DNA from: Dasyornis broadbenti
Lineage: Eukaryota; Chordata; Aves; Passeriformes; Dasyornithidae
DNA length: 64,000 bases
Direction: 5' to 3'
Assembly (NCBI GenBank): GCA_013397935.1
Contig: VZRN01003447.1
Location: 960,872-1,024,871 of the forward strand
Program-made: the position numbers and the translations under genes
Notes under the pieces: generated by a model
Database searches by the model: none
Told to the model about the DNA's origin: nothing
What the model saw: the letters and a program-made list of their open reading frames with translations, nothing else
Shown here: in pieces, positions 26,201 to 41,200 of the stretch
How the letters are laid out: every line of letters begins with the position of its first letter
Numbering within the stretch: the first letter of the stretch is position 1

Positions 26201-29200
26201 ACTGGGGTGGATTACATGATTTCAGCATTAGACACAGAGCATGACTGTGGCAGAAACTGGACTGAGCACTTGTACGAGTTGATGTTTGAACGGCCTAAGC
26301 ATAGGCAGTGGCATGGGAATAAGTGCTCCCCTACGGAAAGGCTATAGTGTGACTGCTTGCCATATTAGATGTTCAAAAATCCACAGAGATTAATTGATTT
26401 TGAATGCACCATTTGTGATAAGGGCTTTAATGGGACAACAGAGTCACTGACAGTTCCTGTCAGTGAGACAGAAAACTGCTGGGAGTCAGGCTGAAGGAAG
26501 CCTTCTGTTCTTTCAAAATGGTGCTGACCTGGACCTCTGAAAGCAGGAATGAAGAGTTAAATAATACAAATGAGAACTCGGTAAATAGAGAAATACAAAA
26601 TTTTACCCCAATGCCTATTTCTAACGCAAACTTTGCATCTATATATTGGAATGACTCAGGAAGCTGTCTACCCTGAACCATGCTCCAAACAGAGGATGAC
26701 AATTTTATGCTTCCTTGCTTAAAGGCAAAACTTCAAGCAACTAAAGTCAGATGTGGCCAACATGAATTACCTGTTCTGGTTTAAACTTAAGGTCTGAGCC
26801 TGTTCAGCCTAAATTCCTGTATGTTTGCTAAACATTATTAGTCATTGACTCTTTCCTCAAGGAATTCTTCTAAAGTGCTGCAGTTTTCTCACAGAGAATG
26901 GGGACTGCTGTCATGTAGGCCACCAAGTCCCTGAAAAATCCTGAGATAATGCAGTTCTTGGGGGAACTTTATTGATCCCATAGGTTATAGGATGCCTTTG
27001 ATTCAAGGCATATGAGATCCTTAGGGTACATGGCCCCCTCACATCTCTGCTAAGCTGCTCAGAGGAATTCCTTTCACTCTTCAGCTGTACCTAACCCAGC
27101 CATGCCAGTTGAAGTAAACACAGAATAATGCTGGAATTCAACTCTGTAGAGCAACACAGTTAATAGTATTGACACAGGACTCCAGAGATGCTGTGATTCT
27201 GGAAATGTGGTGTAGATTTGGTAATCAGGAAAAGGGTTAAAAAAATGTAAGTCCCCCAAAGAATGCAGTTCTCCAGGAATGTTTTTTTAGTGTCCCAGTA
27301 CAGCTATTTTTTTATAAACAGAAAAACATATGGTTCTTATGAACTCTAAAATGTTTATTTTTTTAACAATGTTTTATGGAACTAATAAATGTCAAAATAT
27401 TTGATTTCAGCTCAGGAAGAAAATTCCAGCTTTCAGCATGTTACGCTTTTATAATTTTATTGGCAAATCAGTTAGCAAAATAAAAAGGAAACTCAGAATT
27501 TTCAATGTGAAATTCACATTAATCAGTACACAGGGACAAATCTATCATTCTGGTAAAAATACATTGGGTTTTAGAAAGAGATTCTTTGGATTTGCAGCAT
27601 CTTTCAGCGTTTCAGATAGCTAATGACGTGGGTGTCCATGCTTCAGCCAGGGCTGTGGTTACAGTGTAGCATAAACAAGTTCAAGACTACTTTAAAGCAC
27701 TTTATTTCAGTATGGATAGCATTTGAACCACAGCAGCTAAGTAGTGGTGGTAAAACCCCTTTAGGAAGTTGAGTAAATATTTGAGTAGTTACTGTAATGT
27801 GGAACCCCTTGCCTTTCCTCGGATCAGCTCCTGCAGCCTGACCTGGACACAGCTGTACTGACCCCAGCTGTGGCTGTACTTGGAAGAAATGGCCTTAAGC
27901 TGCACTAGGGCTTAGGACCATGTCCAACCTGTGTTCAGGCTGGACATCAGGAAGATTTTTTTCGCAGAAGGGGTACTTAAGCACTGGAATGGGCTGCCCA
28001 GGAAGGTGGAGGAGTCACCACACATAGAAGTGTTCAAGAAATGACTGGATGTGACACCTAGTGTTATGGGTTAGTTGACAAGGTGGCATTTGGACAAAGG
28101 TTGGACTCGATGGCCTTGGAGGTCTTTTCCAAGCTACTTGGTTCCGTGATTTTACTTTGCTGTGCGAAAGAACTCCTGAGACTGATTGATTCTAGCCCAG
28201 GTTGTGGCCAGTAGCAATGTGTTTGCTTTCTTAGGTAACAAGTCATCAGCTGTGAATGTTTTAATCTTTAAAATGCTTTTCTAAGTATTTTTTTCTTTTT
28301 TCTTTTTTTTTTTTTAATTTATGTAGTAGCTCTGAGATGTTTTGCTGTGTGAAGAAAAATTATTTCAACACATACTGACTTAGAGACCTAGCTGGTTAAG
28401 ATGGAGGACTGGGTGCTAATGAATATTTCATCAATTGCAGATGATAGATGAAGCAGAGAAAAGTGTTTGGAAGTGCTTTTGCTCTTTTATAGTGACCTTG
28501 CAGATTTGATGTGCAAAGTTTACTGAAGCATATGCTCATGTGCATGCAAAGCAGGGACAGAGTATTCAGTGCCTGTGTCCTCCTGGTCTGAACTGTGCCA
28601 CATCCTTGCATATTTGTTGGTTTCTCAGTGCACTGTGATGGCACATCAGTGGAATGGCAATATAAGCAGTATTTGTCTATCAAGCCAGACAAGTGCTCCT
28701 TTCCTGATTAAAGCAAGTGCATTTTCATGCAGCTTACAATTAGTCTGTGGAACACGTTGCCACAGGATGTTGCTCCAGGCCAAGAATTCAGCAAGATGCA
28801 AAAAGAAACTGAATGCTAATTCTAATAATATTTTTTTTGAAACAGAGATTCAACTCATATTTCAGTTTTGAGGCCAGTGTACAGCTTTTAAGGATTAGGA
28901 TGAGCCACAGAGATGAATTATTGTATCTCCAGCCACCATATTGTTTCTTGCTCCTTTCTTTGGCTGTTGTCAGGAAAAATGCTGAATTCACTGCACTGGC
29001 TCCAATTCTGTGTCTCTTTATCTCTGATCCTTCTGCACAATCTTATTTATGGAGAGCATGAATATAAAAACTGTATTTGTGCAGTCTATGGACTGTAGCA
29101 GACAGATTATGGTCAGATATACAAAGAGGCTTGAGTAAATGCTGAATAGCACACTTTGTCTTCATTCAGTTAACCTTGTAGTATCCTGTACAATCTGTGG

Positions 29201-32200
29201 GATACTGTTAAGTGAAGTGTACTGGTATACAGTATACACAGAGAAGTGACTACATATTTGTAGTATTTGTAATGTTTGCTGCTACCAAAATTCCTGTTTC
29301 TAGTTAGCCATTTTGCTGTAAGCTATAAAGAACACATATCACTCATTGGAAAATAGAGCTAGACAAAAAAAAAAAAAAAAAAAAAAAACCAAAGAAAAAA
29401 ACAAAAAANNNNAAAAAAAAAAAAAAAAAAAATCACCACAGAAAGATACCAGAAAAGGAAACCTTTTCAAGAGATAAACATTCATACCTCAAATATATAG
29501 CTGTGGGTAATGACATTCATGTTTTAGATTGTGCTCATCTTGTATAAACAATGGGTGCTGCAGGCTGTAATCTTGAGGAGGATACATTTGTGGTGTGCTT
29601 GAGAAGAAATGATTGAATTAGGATATCCACATTTTATGATCAGAATTTCCTCTCTCTGATGATTTCCTATTTTCAGGTCTTGGTTTAATGTTGTACAAAC
29701 CTGAAAGGAAAAATTTCTTTGAAGATAACTGTTGGGTTTTTTTTTTTCTCCTTGCATCCAAAAAACATACGAAGTTGTTTCAGACATCATTGTTTTGGCC
29801 CAGGTATTGAACTGTAATTGCTCTTTTCTAAGAGGTGGAATAACTCATGCAATTTAATTGTCCTCCATTCTGTTCCAAAATAGGTCTGCACTCCACATCA
29901 TTATGTAAAAGAAAGTCTTCCCTTGAGTGAGCAGTGTTGTTTTCAGAGTAGGTAGCTCATCAGGGGTGGGGTTGGAAATACCTTAGGCTGATATTGCCCA
30001 CAAAGATAGTGCATCCTTAAACATGACCTTCAGGAGTATTCTGATTTCTGCTGTACCAGTGAGTCTTCTGAGACAAGTCCTCAGCAAGTTTGCAGCCTCT
30101 GTGCCTCCTTTTTTTTTCCCCCTGCAAACTTCACCCACATTTAAAGGGCAGTACAACCTGACCACTGTCTTCCATAATGTGGTACAAAGGAGGCCCAGGC
30201 AGCAGGGCAATTTCACGTTCTGGTAGGTAGGAAAAAGTAACAGGGATCCAGTGCAGACTGAAAAAGGACTCTGTGCCAGAGGGGCAGGTGGGAGGTTTAG
30301 GGTGAACTCAGAAGTCCGCCTATGGGTTGTTCACTCCAGAACACACAACAGCTGCTCCCAAAACGTGAGTGAGAACTTTGGAGTTTGAATTTTCAGTTCT
30401 CTGACACAGAAATATGAGCAGGTCCCAAGTTTCATGTAACTGGCCTACAGTTTCCATAGTCTGTGTTCTTGTGACAACATTGTATTTTTTCTTTGGTTAA
30501 TCATTGCACTTTGCTCCTCAGAGTCTACAATGATTTGGAGTCTCAAGATGCAGTATTTGCAGATGTGGCCCCTTTGCTAACATCTCTCCTGGATGGGTAA
30601 GTTAAAAGGTTGCAGTAAGAATGCTAAAGCATAATCATTTAATGAAATCTGTCAATTAAAACCAATACTTAATAGTGGGGATCTAATCAAGTTTTATGGC
30701 TGTGCAGTTCCATTTTCCTGTTTTCTTTCTACTCAGCACCAAGTGAATGTTGATTCCCTGTATAAACTGTGAAAGTATGGTTTACAAAATTTAGCAGAGC
30801 AGACAAATTTATAAAAATTTTAAAAAACCCCAGTTTTTCCTCTGATCTGCTTCTGTCAAACTGATGCTTCTAATGGAGGATGTTGTCTTTTTTCTTTGCG
30901 TTCTTGTAGGTTATGACTTTTTCAGTTGCAGACATTGTATGATACATCTTTTCCAACACTGTTTGCTATGAACATTGTGTTCAATGTGAAAGGCCTGCCA
31001 GGGCCACTGTCTCTTCTGGTCTTGTGTCCAGCACAGGCCATAGGAGGCCATAGGTGCAATAGATTCCTGGTTGAACCAGAACTGAGCATTCTCAGTCATT
31101 CTACTGCTCCTTCAGTCACTGGGGTAAAACAGAATTCTGGTTTGAATACAAAACTGATCAGTAACAAGCACTAACAGAAATTACTTCTGGTTACTGAAGC
31201 TCATAAAGTGTGATTTTTCATAAGTACTGAGCCAACTTAAGCTACTCTTGCAAAGAAGCTGTGAAGTGCATATCATTATAATCCTTGAGGCTTGAACTGA
31301 GATTTATACATAACTTCCTTTGTACTCCTTTTTCATCCCTATTCCAATACCACTTAATTATATGGTAGGGTTGCCATGGACTTTTCACTCCCTGTAGAGG
31401 AAAAAGACAGTCCCTTTCCACACACAGTGGCATAGTTGAACAATGGCAGTCCTTGTTCCCAGCAGCCTGTTCACTGAAGTTTCCAAGGCTTCTTTTATTA
31501 AAAGTGTCCTAGAAGAGGTATCTAAAGATAACTGTGAATATTGGGAATTCCATATGCCACAGAGGGGCCCCCAAAGGCTCCCTGGCTGAGGGAAGTCACA
31601 GATTGCATTATTCTTGTTTACCAGTGATCAGTAACCATAGTTTCTTTAGCTGCACAGCCTAGGGACCACTAGGTTGCAGGGGTTTAAAGAAGTCTTAAAA
31701 CTACTGCTTCTTCTCTCTACTTTTCCTTTTGCAATGATTATAATTTTGCCTTGGTTCAGTATGTCCTTTAAGTGTCTTATGACCTTTTTGATCTGTACCT
31801 TGATCTGCTGTACTTCCAACTTACTAATTTTCACATGGGGAGAATCCTGTCCTGAAAGCTAAGATTTTTGTATTCCATTAGGAAATGTTCTGTTATTGAG
31901 AACAAAAGACCTGTCTTGTTCTTCCAGAAGTGCTGTTTAAACAGAAGCAGATTCTCAGGGAAGACGAGTCCGTGCATATGAGCATAGCAGCCTTCCCACT
32001 GTAAATGGGAAACAGACATACTTAGTCTGAACCTTGAACCTCTTTGCTGCTCCTGATTGTTTTAGTCTGGGTTCCAAAGTGGTCTGTAGCAACTTTTAGC
32101 TTAAGTAGAAGGGAGTGTTCTGCTCCTTTTCCTTATTTTTTTTCTATGTTTTTCTTTCTTAATGGATTGTTTCATTTTTCAGTATAAATATACAGGAAGA

Positions 32201-35200
32201 AAAGATTGTTTCATATGCAAAACAGACAAAGTATAGCAGGCTTCAAAGTTTACCGTGAGCCATACAGGGCCAGCAAGGGAGTAAGATAACTTTTCTTTGC
32301 TTTACAGCATTGAAGAATCCAACTTGTGTGTCTATTTTAAAAAATAATACATTTATCCTCCTTTGATTTCCTTTAACAATGTTCTCTCCTAGTGGTAACT
32401 TTTCTAGAGTGAGCAACCACATTCTTTTCAGGAGAGAAGTACTACAAAACTATTGAGATTTTAGCTTGACAATAAGAACTTTTCTGAACAAGAATATAGC
32501 TGTTATATATAATAATAAACCAAGTGGAGAAGGAAAAATATCGGCACACAAGTGAGTCATAGTCAAAAATCTTCAGACTTCTCTATTTGAAACATTTATG
32601 CTGGAGCTAGAACACCAATGAAGTAAACTGATAAATAACTATTATTACATAGGTAAATATGAAGTAACCTGCTGCTTGTCTTCTTGTTGAATCCCCCAGC
32701 AATTCCTTATCTCCTGTAGCTACTTAGACAGAATACTGCTTTGGCCATTTTTAGCTCATTTGGGCTTAGTGAAACATAGTTTTGGCTTTGGCAGAGAAGT
32801 TAACACTGATTGATACCTGATTTGCCTCTCTGTCTTCAATGTTACAATCCCATGCTCACTCAGTTTCTAATCACATCACCTGTATCTTGGCAGAACAGAC
32901 AGCTTTTGTCCATGATGCTTGCTGTCTTCTAAAAAGCAGCAGTTAAGGAAAATTTGAATAACTGGACTACAAGAAAGTCCTCTAGGAGGAACTTCTAAGA
33001 AGACTAACTCTGTTTTTCCTAAGGAAAACAACCACTTGCAAACATCTGGCTCCATTTTTGGTTCCAAAGATCTGTTTAATTTTGAAGTAGTGCTAGAAGT
33101 CTCAATAAGCTACAGGCTGGCCAGGCAGTGTGCATGAGGGGTGGAACTGTGAAAATTACTCATTGTTAGTATAGCTGAAAACTACCAAAATTAGTGTGAG
33201 CTTTTCTACTGAGTTATGTGAGCAGTGAGTACTTCAAGAAATCTCTCATTTCAGATTTACAGCCCTAATTTCTATCATATTTAATTTTACTGTAGTGCTC
33301 TTTGGTTTCAGGTACAGTTACCTCCTTCATCAAATCTCTGACTAGACTCCTATTTTATACTCTGCACTGCATGCTAAAATCTGGAGGGATCTTACTATAG
33401 ATTCATTGACTGCAACTTTGACTTCACATTCCCAGAAAGGGTACCCAGGTATTTTCTGTGTGGCTTATCAGCCTACAATTCTTTCTAACAAGTAAAAGCT
33501 TTCAAAATAATCCTCCTGAAATAATTGCTTCTAGGCATGTTTAATATGCAAAAAATCACTGAAGTAGCCATGTAAGTATTTCATTACTTGAAACCATACA
33601 TTTAAAACAATTAGATGAGGGGTGTTCTTTGAAATATGCTGGCATGTGCTTGAAACGACATTTTTGATATGAGGAAAAGCATAGATAATCAAAATCAGCT
33701 GTTTCAGGTCTGCCCACAGAGGAGGTAGCTTAGGCAGTGAAATTTTATTCCGTGTCAGAACAGGAGCAAGCCCATTCATGAAACTCGCTAGTAGAGCAGA
33801 AGTTTCTGCGAAGCTCTCCTCATGTATGAAGGTTCTGCTAATGTCGTATCTCCAAACAAACAAGATAGTCCAGGGAAAGAGCAGTCCATCAGCATAACTG
33901 CATGTCCTCCAAGGGTTTTGCTGCCACAGTACTATGGTCAACATGGAGGTGCTGGCAGGGGCTGCAGGGCAGGAGGGGCTAAAGGAGGCTAAAGGAGCCC
34001 CAAGGAGGGGCTAAACTTCAGCTGCACAGCACAGTGTTGGATCTTTGTACAAAGCAGTACTGTGGTTGGATGAATCTGAGTCCACCCACTTATTTTCCTT
34101 AAGATGTTGACTTTGATCTGATTGTGTTAGCAACACACTTTCTGGATAGGATTCATACGTCTCAGTTCAGATCCCTGTGGCACAGACATCCACAACAGTG
34201 CTCACAGCTCTGAACTATTCTTTTTCTGTTATTATTTTCAGTGCAGCAAAAGAGGCATTTTCAGAGTTCTGTTCATTACACATATTTAGTTGTCTACTTC
34301 AGAAGATGATATTTCATAGGTGCCTGTTCTTCTGCACTGACGTTTTACATTTTCATTTTCTACTTGTCTTTATCAGAGCAGGTCCTACCTCCTTTGTTCC
34401 AAAGTAGTCATTGTGTGCATGCTCATTCTGAACTAGTGCTCTTGGTTTAAAATTTGTGCCTCCTATTAGGGCTGTCTTCTCTGACTGAGGGTTATGACTG
34501 ATGAGCCTGCCTGAAAAAGGCTATGAGAGATGAAAAGTTCCCAGCTGTTAAGATACAAGTGCAGTGGTTTACAGCACAGCACTGTAGCACAAATCAGGCC
34601 CAACAATGGTTTACTTTAAAATGCTGTATGGTAAACTGCAGTGGTTCAGGAGCTGATTAACAAGCAGCTTGGTAGTGCACAAGCTGGAAGTTGGGCAGAC
34701 AAGGAGGTCTAAGAGCATCAGTCATTCCAAGCTAAGGATTCCTTAAACTTCTTCTTGAAAGCATCCCCTCAACTCTGCTTAAAAAATAAAATGTTTAGGT
34801 GATGTTAGGAACAGTAATTACTGTCAAACTTTGAGATCTGCAAAAAGAAATCAGGGCCAGTGTATTTATTTTCTTGCTTAAGTTTGTGTTCCCAAATTGT
34901 TTGGAGTTTGACTTGCCACCTAAGAGGCACATTTGGTAATGGTAAAATAAATCACAGTGCTTTTATTTTTCAGGTACAATGTGTGTATCATGGCTTATGG
35001 GCAAACTGGAAGTGGGAAGACATACACTATGTTGGGACCACAGTTAGAGGGGAACTTAGCCTTCTCCATGGAAGAGGAATCAGAACTTGGAATTATTCCT
35101 CGAGCTACCCAAGAAGTGTTCAGGTAGAAGCTAAGTAAAGGCTTGCTGTCAGTGGCAGTCGCTTTAAACTGTGTAGAAATTAAGAAAAACTGTTTGCAAT

Positions 35201-38200
35201 GTATTTATTATTACAGATTTCAGCTGCACTGTGATTAATATTTATAGCTTCTGTGACCACCATTTGGTATTTGAGGTTTTATACAGATTTCTAGTCTCTC
35301 TCCTGCTTAATCTGATTTTCTAAGACAATAAGATCATGCAGTTTTACTCTGTGTTATCTGTCCATCTGGCTTTCAGACTCTTAATTAAACTTTTGAAAAT
35401 TCTTCAACCATAGTTATTGGAGTCCAAAAGATAATTAACTTCCTAAAAGTTTTGTGAAAATTGACAATCGGAATACCTGAAGAGGATTCACATTACAACT
35501 CAGTCCCAAGGAAGAAGGATAGAAGAATTTTTAACTACAATCTGTTCTTGTTTTAAGAGTTCTTAGATTTTTTTTCAGTTGAACCTAATACAGGATTGAA
35601 CTGATATACTGCTATGTTATAGTAGAAGAGCCATTAGAAGTTTTTGCAGCTAAGCCTGTTTCCTTTGGAGAAGGTTACAAACTAAATCAAAGAGCCAATT
35701 TTGTAGGAGAATAACTGTCTAACTGTAAGTACTCTCCTGAATAGAGAAGCCCTTAATTTATGGATTTTCTGAGGCTGTGAACAGATAATTTCTTACAGAT
35801 ACAGTTTGCCATCTCTGTCTGTTCATTGCTTGCACTCTGCCAGATTTTATACTCTGAGCTCTGAGTGCAATAACTGCCAGCAGAGAAATGGTATAAAAAC
35901 ATCCTGAGGTTGGAGGCTAGTGGAAAAAAACAAGCTGGCACAGCTGTTTGGAAAATTAAATTCTATTTACATCTTCATGTATAAATTAACTGTATATTCT
36001 GATTCTTCAAGTCAGCAGTAGCATATGGATGAGACAAATTAATGGCTGCAGATACTTGGTAAACACTTTTATCAGATTGTAATTATATCACAGTTAAAGA
36101 ATAGCTCTCTATTTACAGGTTGTTCATTTGGGGTTTGACTTCAACATTTTTGGGCGTTTTACTTAATTTTTTTACTTTCTTTTATTCGTCAGGCTTCTTT
36201 CAGAAAAGCCACCAGGAAGTTACTGGGTTGAGGTTTCTGTTGTAGAAGTGTATAATAATGAAATTTTTGATCTTCTGGCCAAAGACAGTTATGGAGTATT
36301 TGGCGTCAAACGTGATGTTGTCACAACCAGAGAAGGGAAGAGCGATGTTCCATTGCTGACGCACGAGTAAGTACATGGCTTGTTCCTACATCCAAACGTG
36401 ATCTGGTGTTAATGCTATGTAGAGCTGTCACAAAAGTGCATTATAGGCACCAGACTGCTTCTAAACAATGAGTCTTTACCATATGCAACAAACAGTTCTG
36501 TTTCTGTAAGCTCAGTCTATTAGACTGAAGTTGGCTGCAAATGTCAAAATACTTGCAGAAATAACTGTACAATTACTTTGAGTTATACTCCTGTGTTAAG
36601 TGCCTTCCACTCAGAATGCCTGAAGATTGCAGCATATTTTGTTGTTGCTAGATCTATGGCATCTTGTCAGCTGTAGCAAAAGAAGAGGTAATGTAGCCAC
36701 AAACACTGTGCATTCAGTCTTCCTAAATTTTAAAATTTACGCATTATAATAGAAATTTCTATACTAGTTGTAAATTAATTTTATGCAGCTGTAGGGTGTT
36801 AGCTTTCCCTACATGCGTTGGAGTTAAAAAAAAATTAGAATAAGATTTTAAGTGATCTTTTAATACAAATACCCATCTTAATATTGCTTAATGTTCTGTT
36901 TTCATAACTGGAGGTGTTAGAGTTGAAATTACTATGTTGGCATTTGAACTGGTAGGTCTTGAAAATTGAGGTTCTTCAAACTAAAAGCTAAGAAGCAGCA
37001 AAGCGTCTCACCAATCACTTTTAAGATATACCTTCCCAGCATCGGTGTATGCCAAGTTTTTTCCTTATTTACATAACTTGACAGTGTAGGGAGAGCTAGG
37101 GTATTTAAGGCCACAGCTATATTTACTTTAATGCCTTCTTTTACTTACTAAACATTACTAAGACTTGTTCCAGTAGTACTCATGGGAATGATTCTTGGCA
37201 TTACATAAGTGTGGCATACAAAGCAAATGTATAGTACTTTCTTTTTATGTATAAAAAACTTACCTTGGGTAATTCGGTGTTTAAATCATGTGTTCATAAG
37301 ATTTCATCCATTAAGAAGAGGGAATCCATTTCAGATGCTTCATTTTAGTAGTAGCTGTGTTGTTTGTCATGGAATGTCCTGAGTGGGAAGGGACCCACAA
37401 GATGATTGAGTCCAACTCCTGGTCCTGCACAGGATAGCCCCAGGAATCACATTCCAGTGCCTGGCCACCCTCTGGGTGAAGAACCTTTTCCTAATCCCCT
37501 GACACAACTTCAGGCTGTTCCCTCAGGTCACCAGAGACAAGAGATTGGTTCCTGCCCCTCTGCTTCCCCTCACAAGGAGGTTGTAACTGCAGTGAGGTCT
37601 TCCATCAGTCTCCTTTTTCTCCAGGCTGAACAAATCAAGTGACCTCAGCTTTCTCCTCACATGACTTCCCATCTAGGCCTTTCACCATTTTTGTGGCCCT
37701 TCTTTGGGGCTTATGCTAGTCATATCAACATTAGATGGAAAAAAAATGAGGACAACCAGTACTCGTGGCACCAGAGTGGCGATGGTACCTCGTGGAATTA
37801 AATTGGACACTCTGTGTGAGCACCCAGCATGAGAACAGATTCCAGAAGGGAGCATGTGCTTTACAGAGATATCTAGAAATATAAAAACGTGTCCTGCTCC
37901 TTGAGTAAATAATGTTTGTGAAAAGAAACATCTTGCTCTATTGAAATGTTTAGAACAGCATTATAGTTTTCTATGTTTCTGGGGGAAACGTGATGTTTTT
38001 CTTCACTTCTCTATAATAACTCTTGTCATTATCTAATCTATACTTTTCCAAGGGGAATTAGCAGTCAGATATGAAATGCATCCCATGCCAATTAAAATAA
38101 AATACACCCTCAGTGGAAATAATTTTGTCCTGTGGGACTTAGTCACATAAACAGACCAGTAGTTGTTTGTTTATGTGGGTTTAATGCTATTGCCAGCAAG

Positions 38201-41200
38201 CCTTGATAAAAATACAAGAATGTACTGGAGGATTGTGCAAGCATACTTTTATTCTATCTAGTGATACACATTTATTGATTTGTGCTTACTAGGAATTTAA
38301 TTGCTCATAGAAAAGTGGGACCCTAGAGAAATTGTCAAGTGGTTTTCTTCACAGTGGGAGCTATAGAACTCTCCTTTCCATGAAATAATAATCTCTGCCA
38401 TGTTCTCGGAAGGATTAGCATTTGTATCTGGGGTATGCCTATTCTTTAACCTCTTTGATCTTGAGGTTAAATACAATTTCCATACATTTCATTGCACTCT
38501 GCATGCTTCATAAGAACATGGAATGAATGAAAAGTGACTGCAGCTTAAAGTGATGAATCCTTTTGCCCTCTCTGTCTGTATTACGCTGACTGGTGGATTC
38601 TCTCTGTCTCTGTTCTTGGATTTCCCCAAATGTGACTCTACTCCAACTTTTCATATCTATTTAAGGCTCTGCTGTCAAGGGAATGAAAAACTCCAGAAGA
38701 TGCTAGGAGCAGAACTTAACCTGTGTGTGCTGAATCTTTCTTGGAGGAGCTAGTCTTTTTCCTTTGACTAGACAGGAGAGGAACCATATGACTTAGGAAA
38801 TGAAGACGAGTGCATGTAGTATAGGCATGATGGGAGTTGAACTTTCCCTGTTTCATCAAAACCTCTAACTAGTTTTTAATTATGGTATTTCAGTAACTAA
38901 GATGCTGGCCTGGCATAATTTTATTCCTGAAAAACGCCTGTTCCACTTCCCAAGGGAGCTTTGCATAGTTAGTGGGTGACCCATCTCTTTTAATAGGTTT
39001 TGGGGAAGGGAAAGGTGAGAAGCAGTGGGACTTGTGCCATAGAGACTAAAAAAAAGAAGCTGCAATAAGGTTTCATTTGTCCTTCTAGTTAATAAAATGG
39101 CTGCTCTGTTTATTTCTGTAAATTTTAATTTATGGCAAAGGAACCTGGCGCCTTGAACTAAAACTCCTAAAAGCCACTTATCTCAATCAGTTAATACTGA
39201 ATTCTGATGCAAATACAAATAAAAACATGGATTTGTATCTCAATTACAATGCAAGCAGTGAAAAAAGTCCAATTCATAAACAGGTTATATTAATAATTAC
39301 ACAGAAAGGTTAATAAGAAAAAACAAACCCAAACAAAGTAAGGGAACCATTGAGTGAGGCCACCCAGCTGCCTGAAATCTAAAGTAAACAGCTGGTGCTT
39401 TGAATAAAAACACATCCTCATTTATGATAATATTTCATCTAGAATATATTGGCCTGCTGGGTCTCATTGGCTTTTCCATATATCCCTTTAAGTACAGTAG
39501 TCTCTTTCCTGCTAACATGTTCATCTTACTGAATCACAAAAACCTCAGTCTCTTTCTTATTTTATAGCTTGGTTGACTTTGGAGAACTTTCAGCATCAAA
39601 TTTTTAACCTAACCGCAACAGGGGCTTCTCTTTGTAGAATCTGGTCCTGGAACGTGCGGCACATAGAGCAGGATGAAGTCGTAGAGATTATACTAAAAAT
39701 ATTATTTCTGTCAGTCCTGCTGAGGAGCTACTGTGCCAAGCTCGCCACACTGGGCTGGGGATGTTGCTTGCCTTCAAAGCCAGCTGCAGCTTCCCAGCAG
39801 TAGATGACCAGTGCTGACAGCACGCCCTGAGGCCTGTTTGCCTCAGCAAATGCAGCACCAGGGCAGCAGCTTGGAGCACTGACCCTTTGCCAGCTCACAG
39901 CAGCAGCTTGCAGAAGCCAACAGCATGGTGCTGCATCCTAGCCGAGGCTGCTTCCCTGTCAGACCTTCCAGTCCTGGCTCAGTAGCCACTGGAAGATGCA
40001 GTTCAAGACTTGGGAAGGCAGGATGTGTGCCTCCTTGGATGTGAGGCAATAGTCAGATCACCCCAGTGTGAGGCTCTGACTTGTAGGAGCTAGAGCCACT
40101 GCTTCCCTGCTGGTGCCAGGTCAAACAAGCAGGGAGATATCCCCAGTGGGTGCACAAAGGTGGAGGTGTCACGGTGGAGGCCAGCATGTGTGGCTCAGAA
40201 CGATAGGAGAAGTCTGTAGTGATTGTTCACCTCATGCAGCCCTGGATACACAGGGAACTGGGTTTAGGTGGCTGCTTCTCCTAAGTGCCTGTAGATATGG
40301 TGTCACCAAATGTTTTCTGTTCTTTAGATACCCTTGCTTTGTTTTTCGAGGAAATTGTTTTAGTCGGGTATAGCTTGTTTTCTTTTGTTCTTCTGACTCT
40401 AAACTCTTCAAGTGTGACTCTTGGCATAAAATAAATTTGTGCCCGTTGTGACTTTTACTGAAATCAACCAAATCTAAGTCATGAAGACTTTGCCTTTTAT
40501 CACATTTGCTTTTTCTGACTGCAGCCTTGTGGAACCAAGCCTGTGGCCTATCACGAGAGCTATTAATGGTTGTGCTGTTACAAAGCATTCAGTGACCAGG
40601 CTATGATACACAGTCATAATTTATACCCCCACCTAAAAACAACTGTTTAGGTGTTGTACCTTCAGTGATTATTGAAGAAGGCAACACAGTGAAAGAAAAG
40701 GGTAGGCACTCTTATTTATTTTAAACATTGCAAACCTAGGGAGAATCATAGTGGGTTTTTTCTTTACCTAACCAGTTTATGTCCTTTTCTGTGTTTCTTT
40801 CAGTTTGTGTGTTAGGTCTTTGCCCTTTGATTGATCGTATTTGTAGTACTTCCTTTAACTGGAAAACAGTATGAGATAAATGGTCTGTAGAAACTTATGC
40901 CTGTCTATTCTGACATTGCACTCACTGAACAGTGGAACTGAACTTTTTTCCCAGAGATTTTGGATTTAATTCCAAATGTGAAATATGATTTCTAGAGGCC
41001 CAGAGAAATTTTGGGCGGTTTTGTGTAATTTTATACCTAAGAAAATGAGCTACCTTAGGATAAATTGGACAAATCCACTTCTGTAAGACCAGAGATTCCA
41101 GCAGTGTCTAAACCTGTGTCTTCCAAAGTTTGGAGACATAAAAATTTCCATTGCTTCAAGAGCTGAGCTACAGTACCTCTGGACCTGCTAGGTTGGCAGG

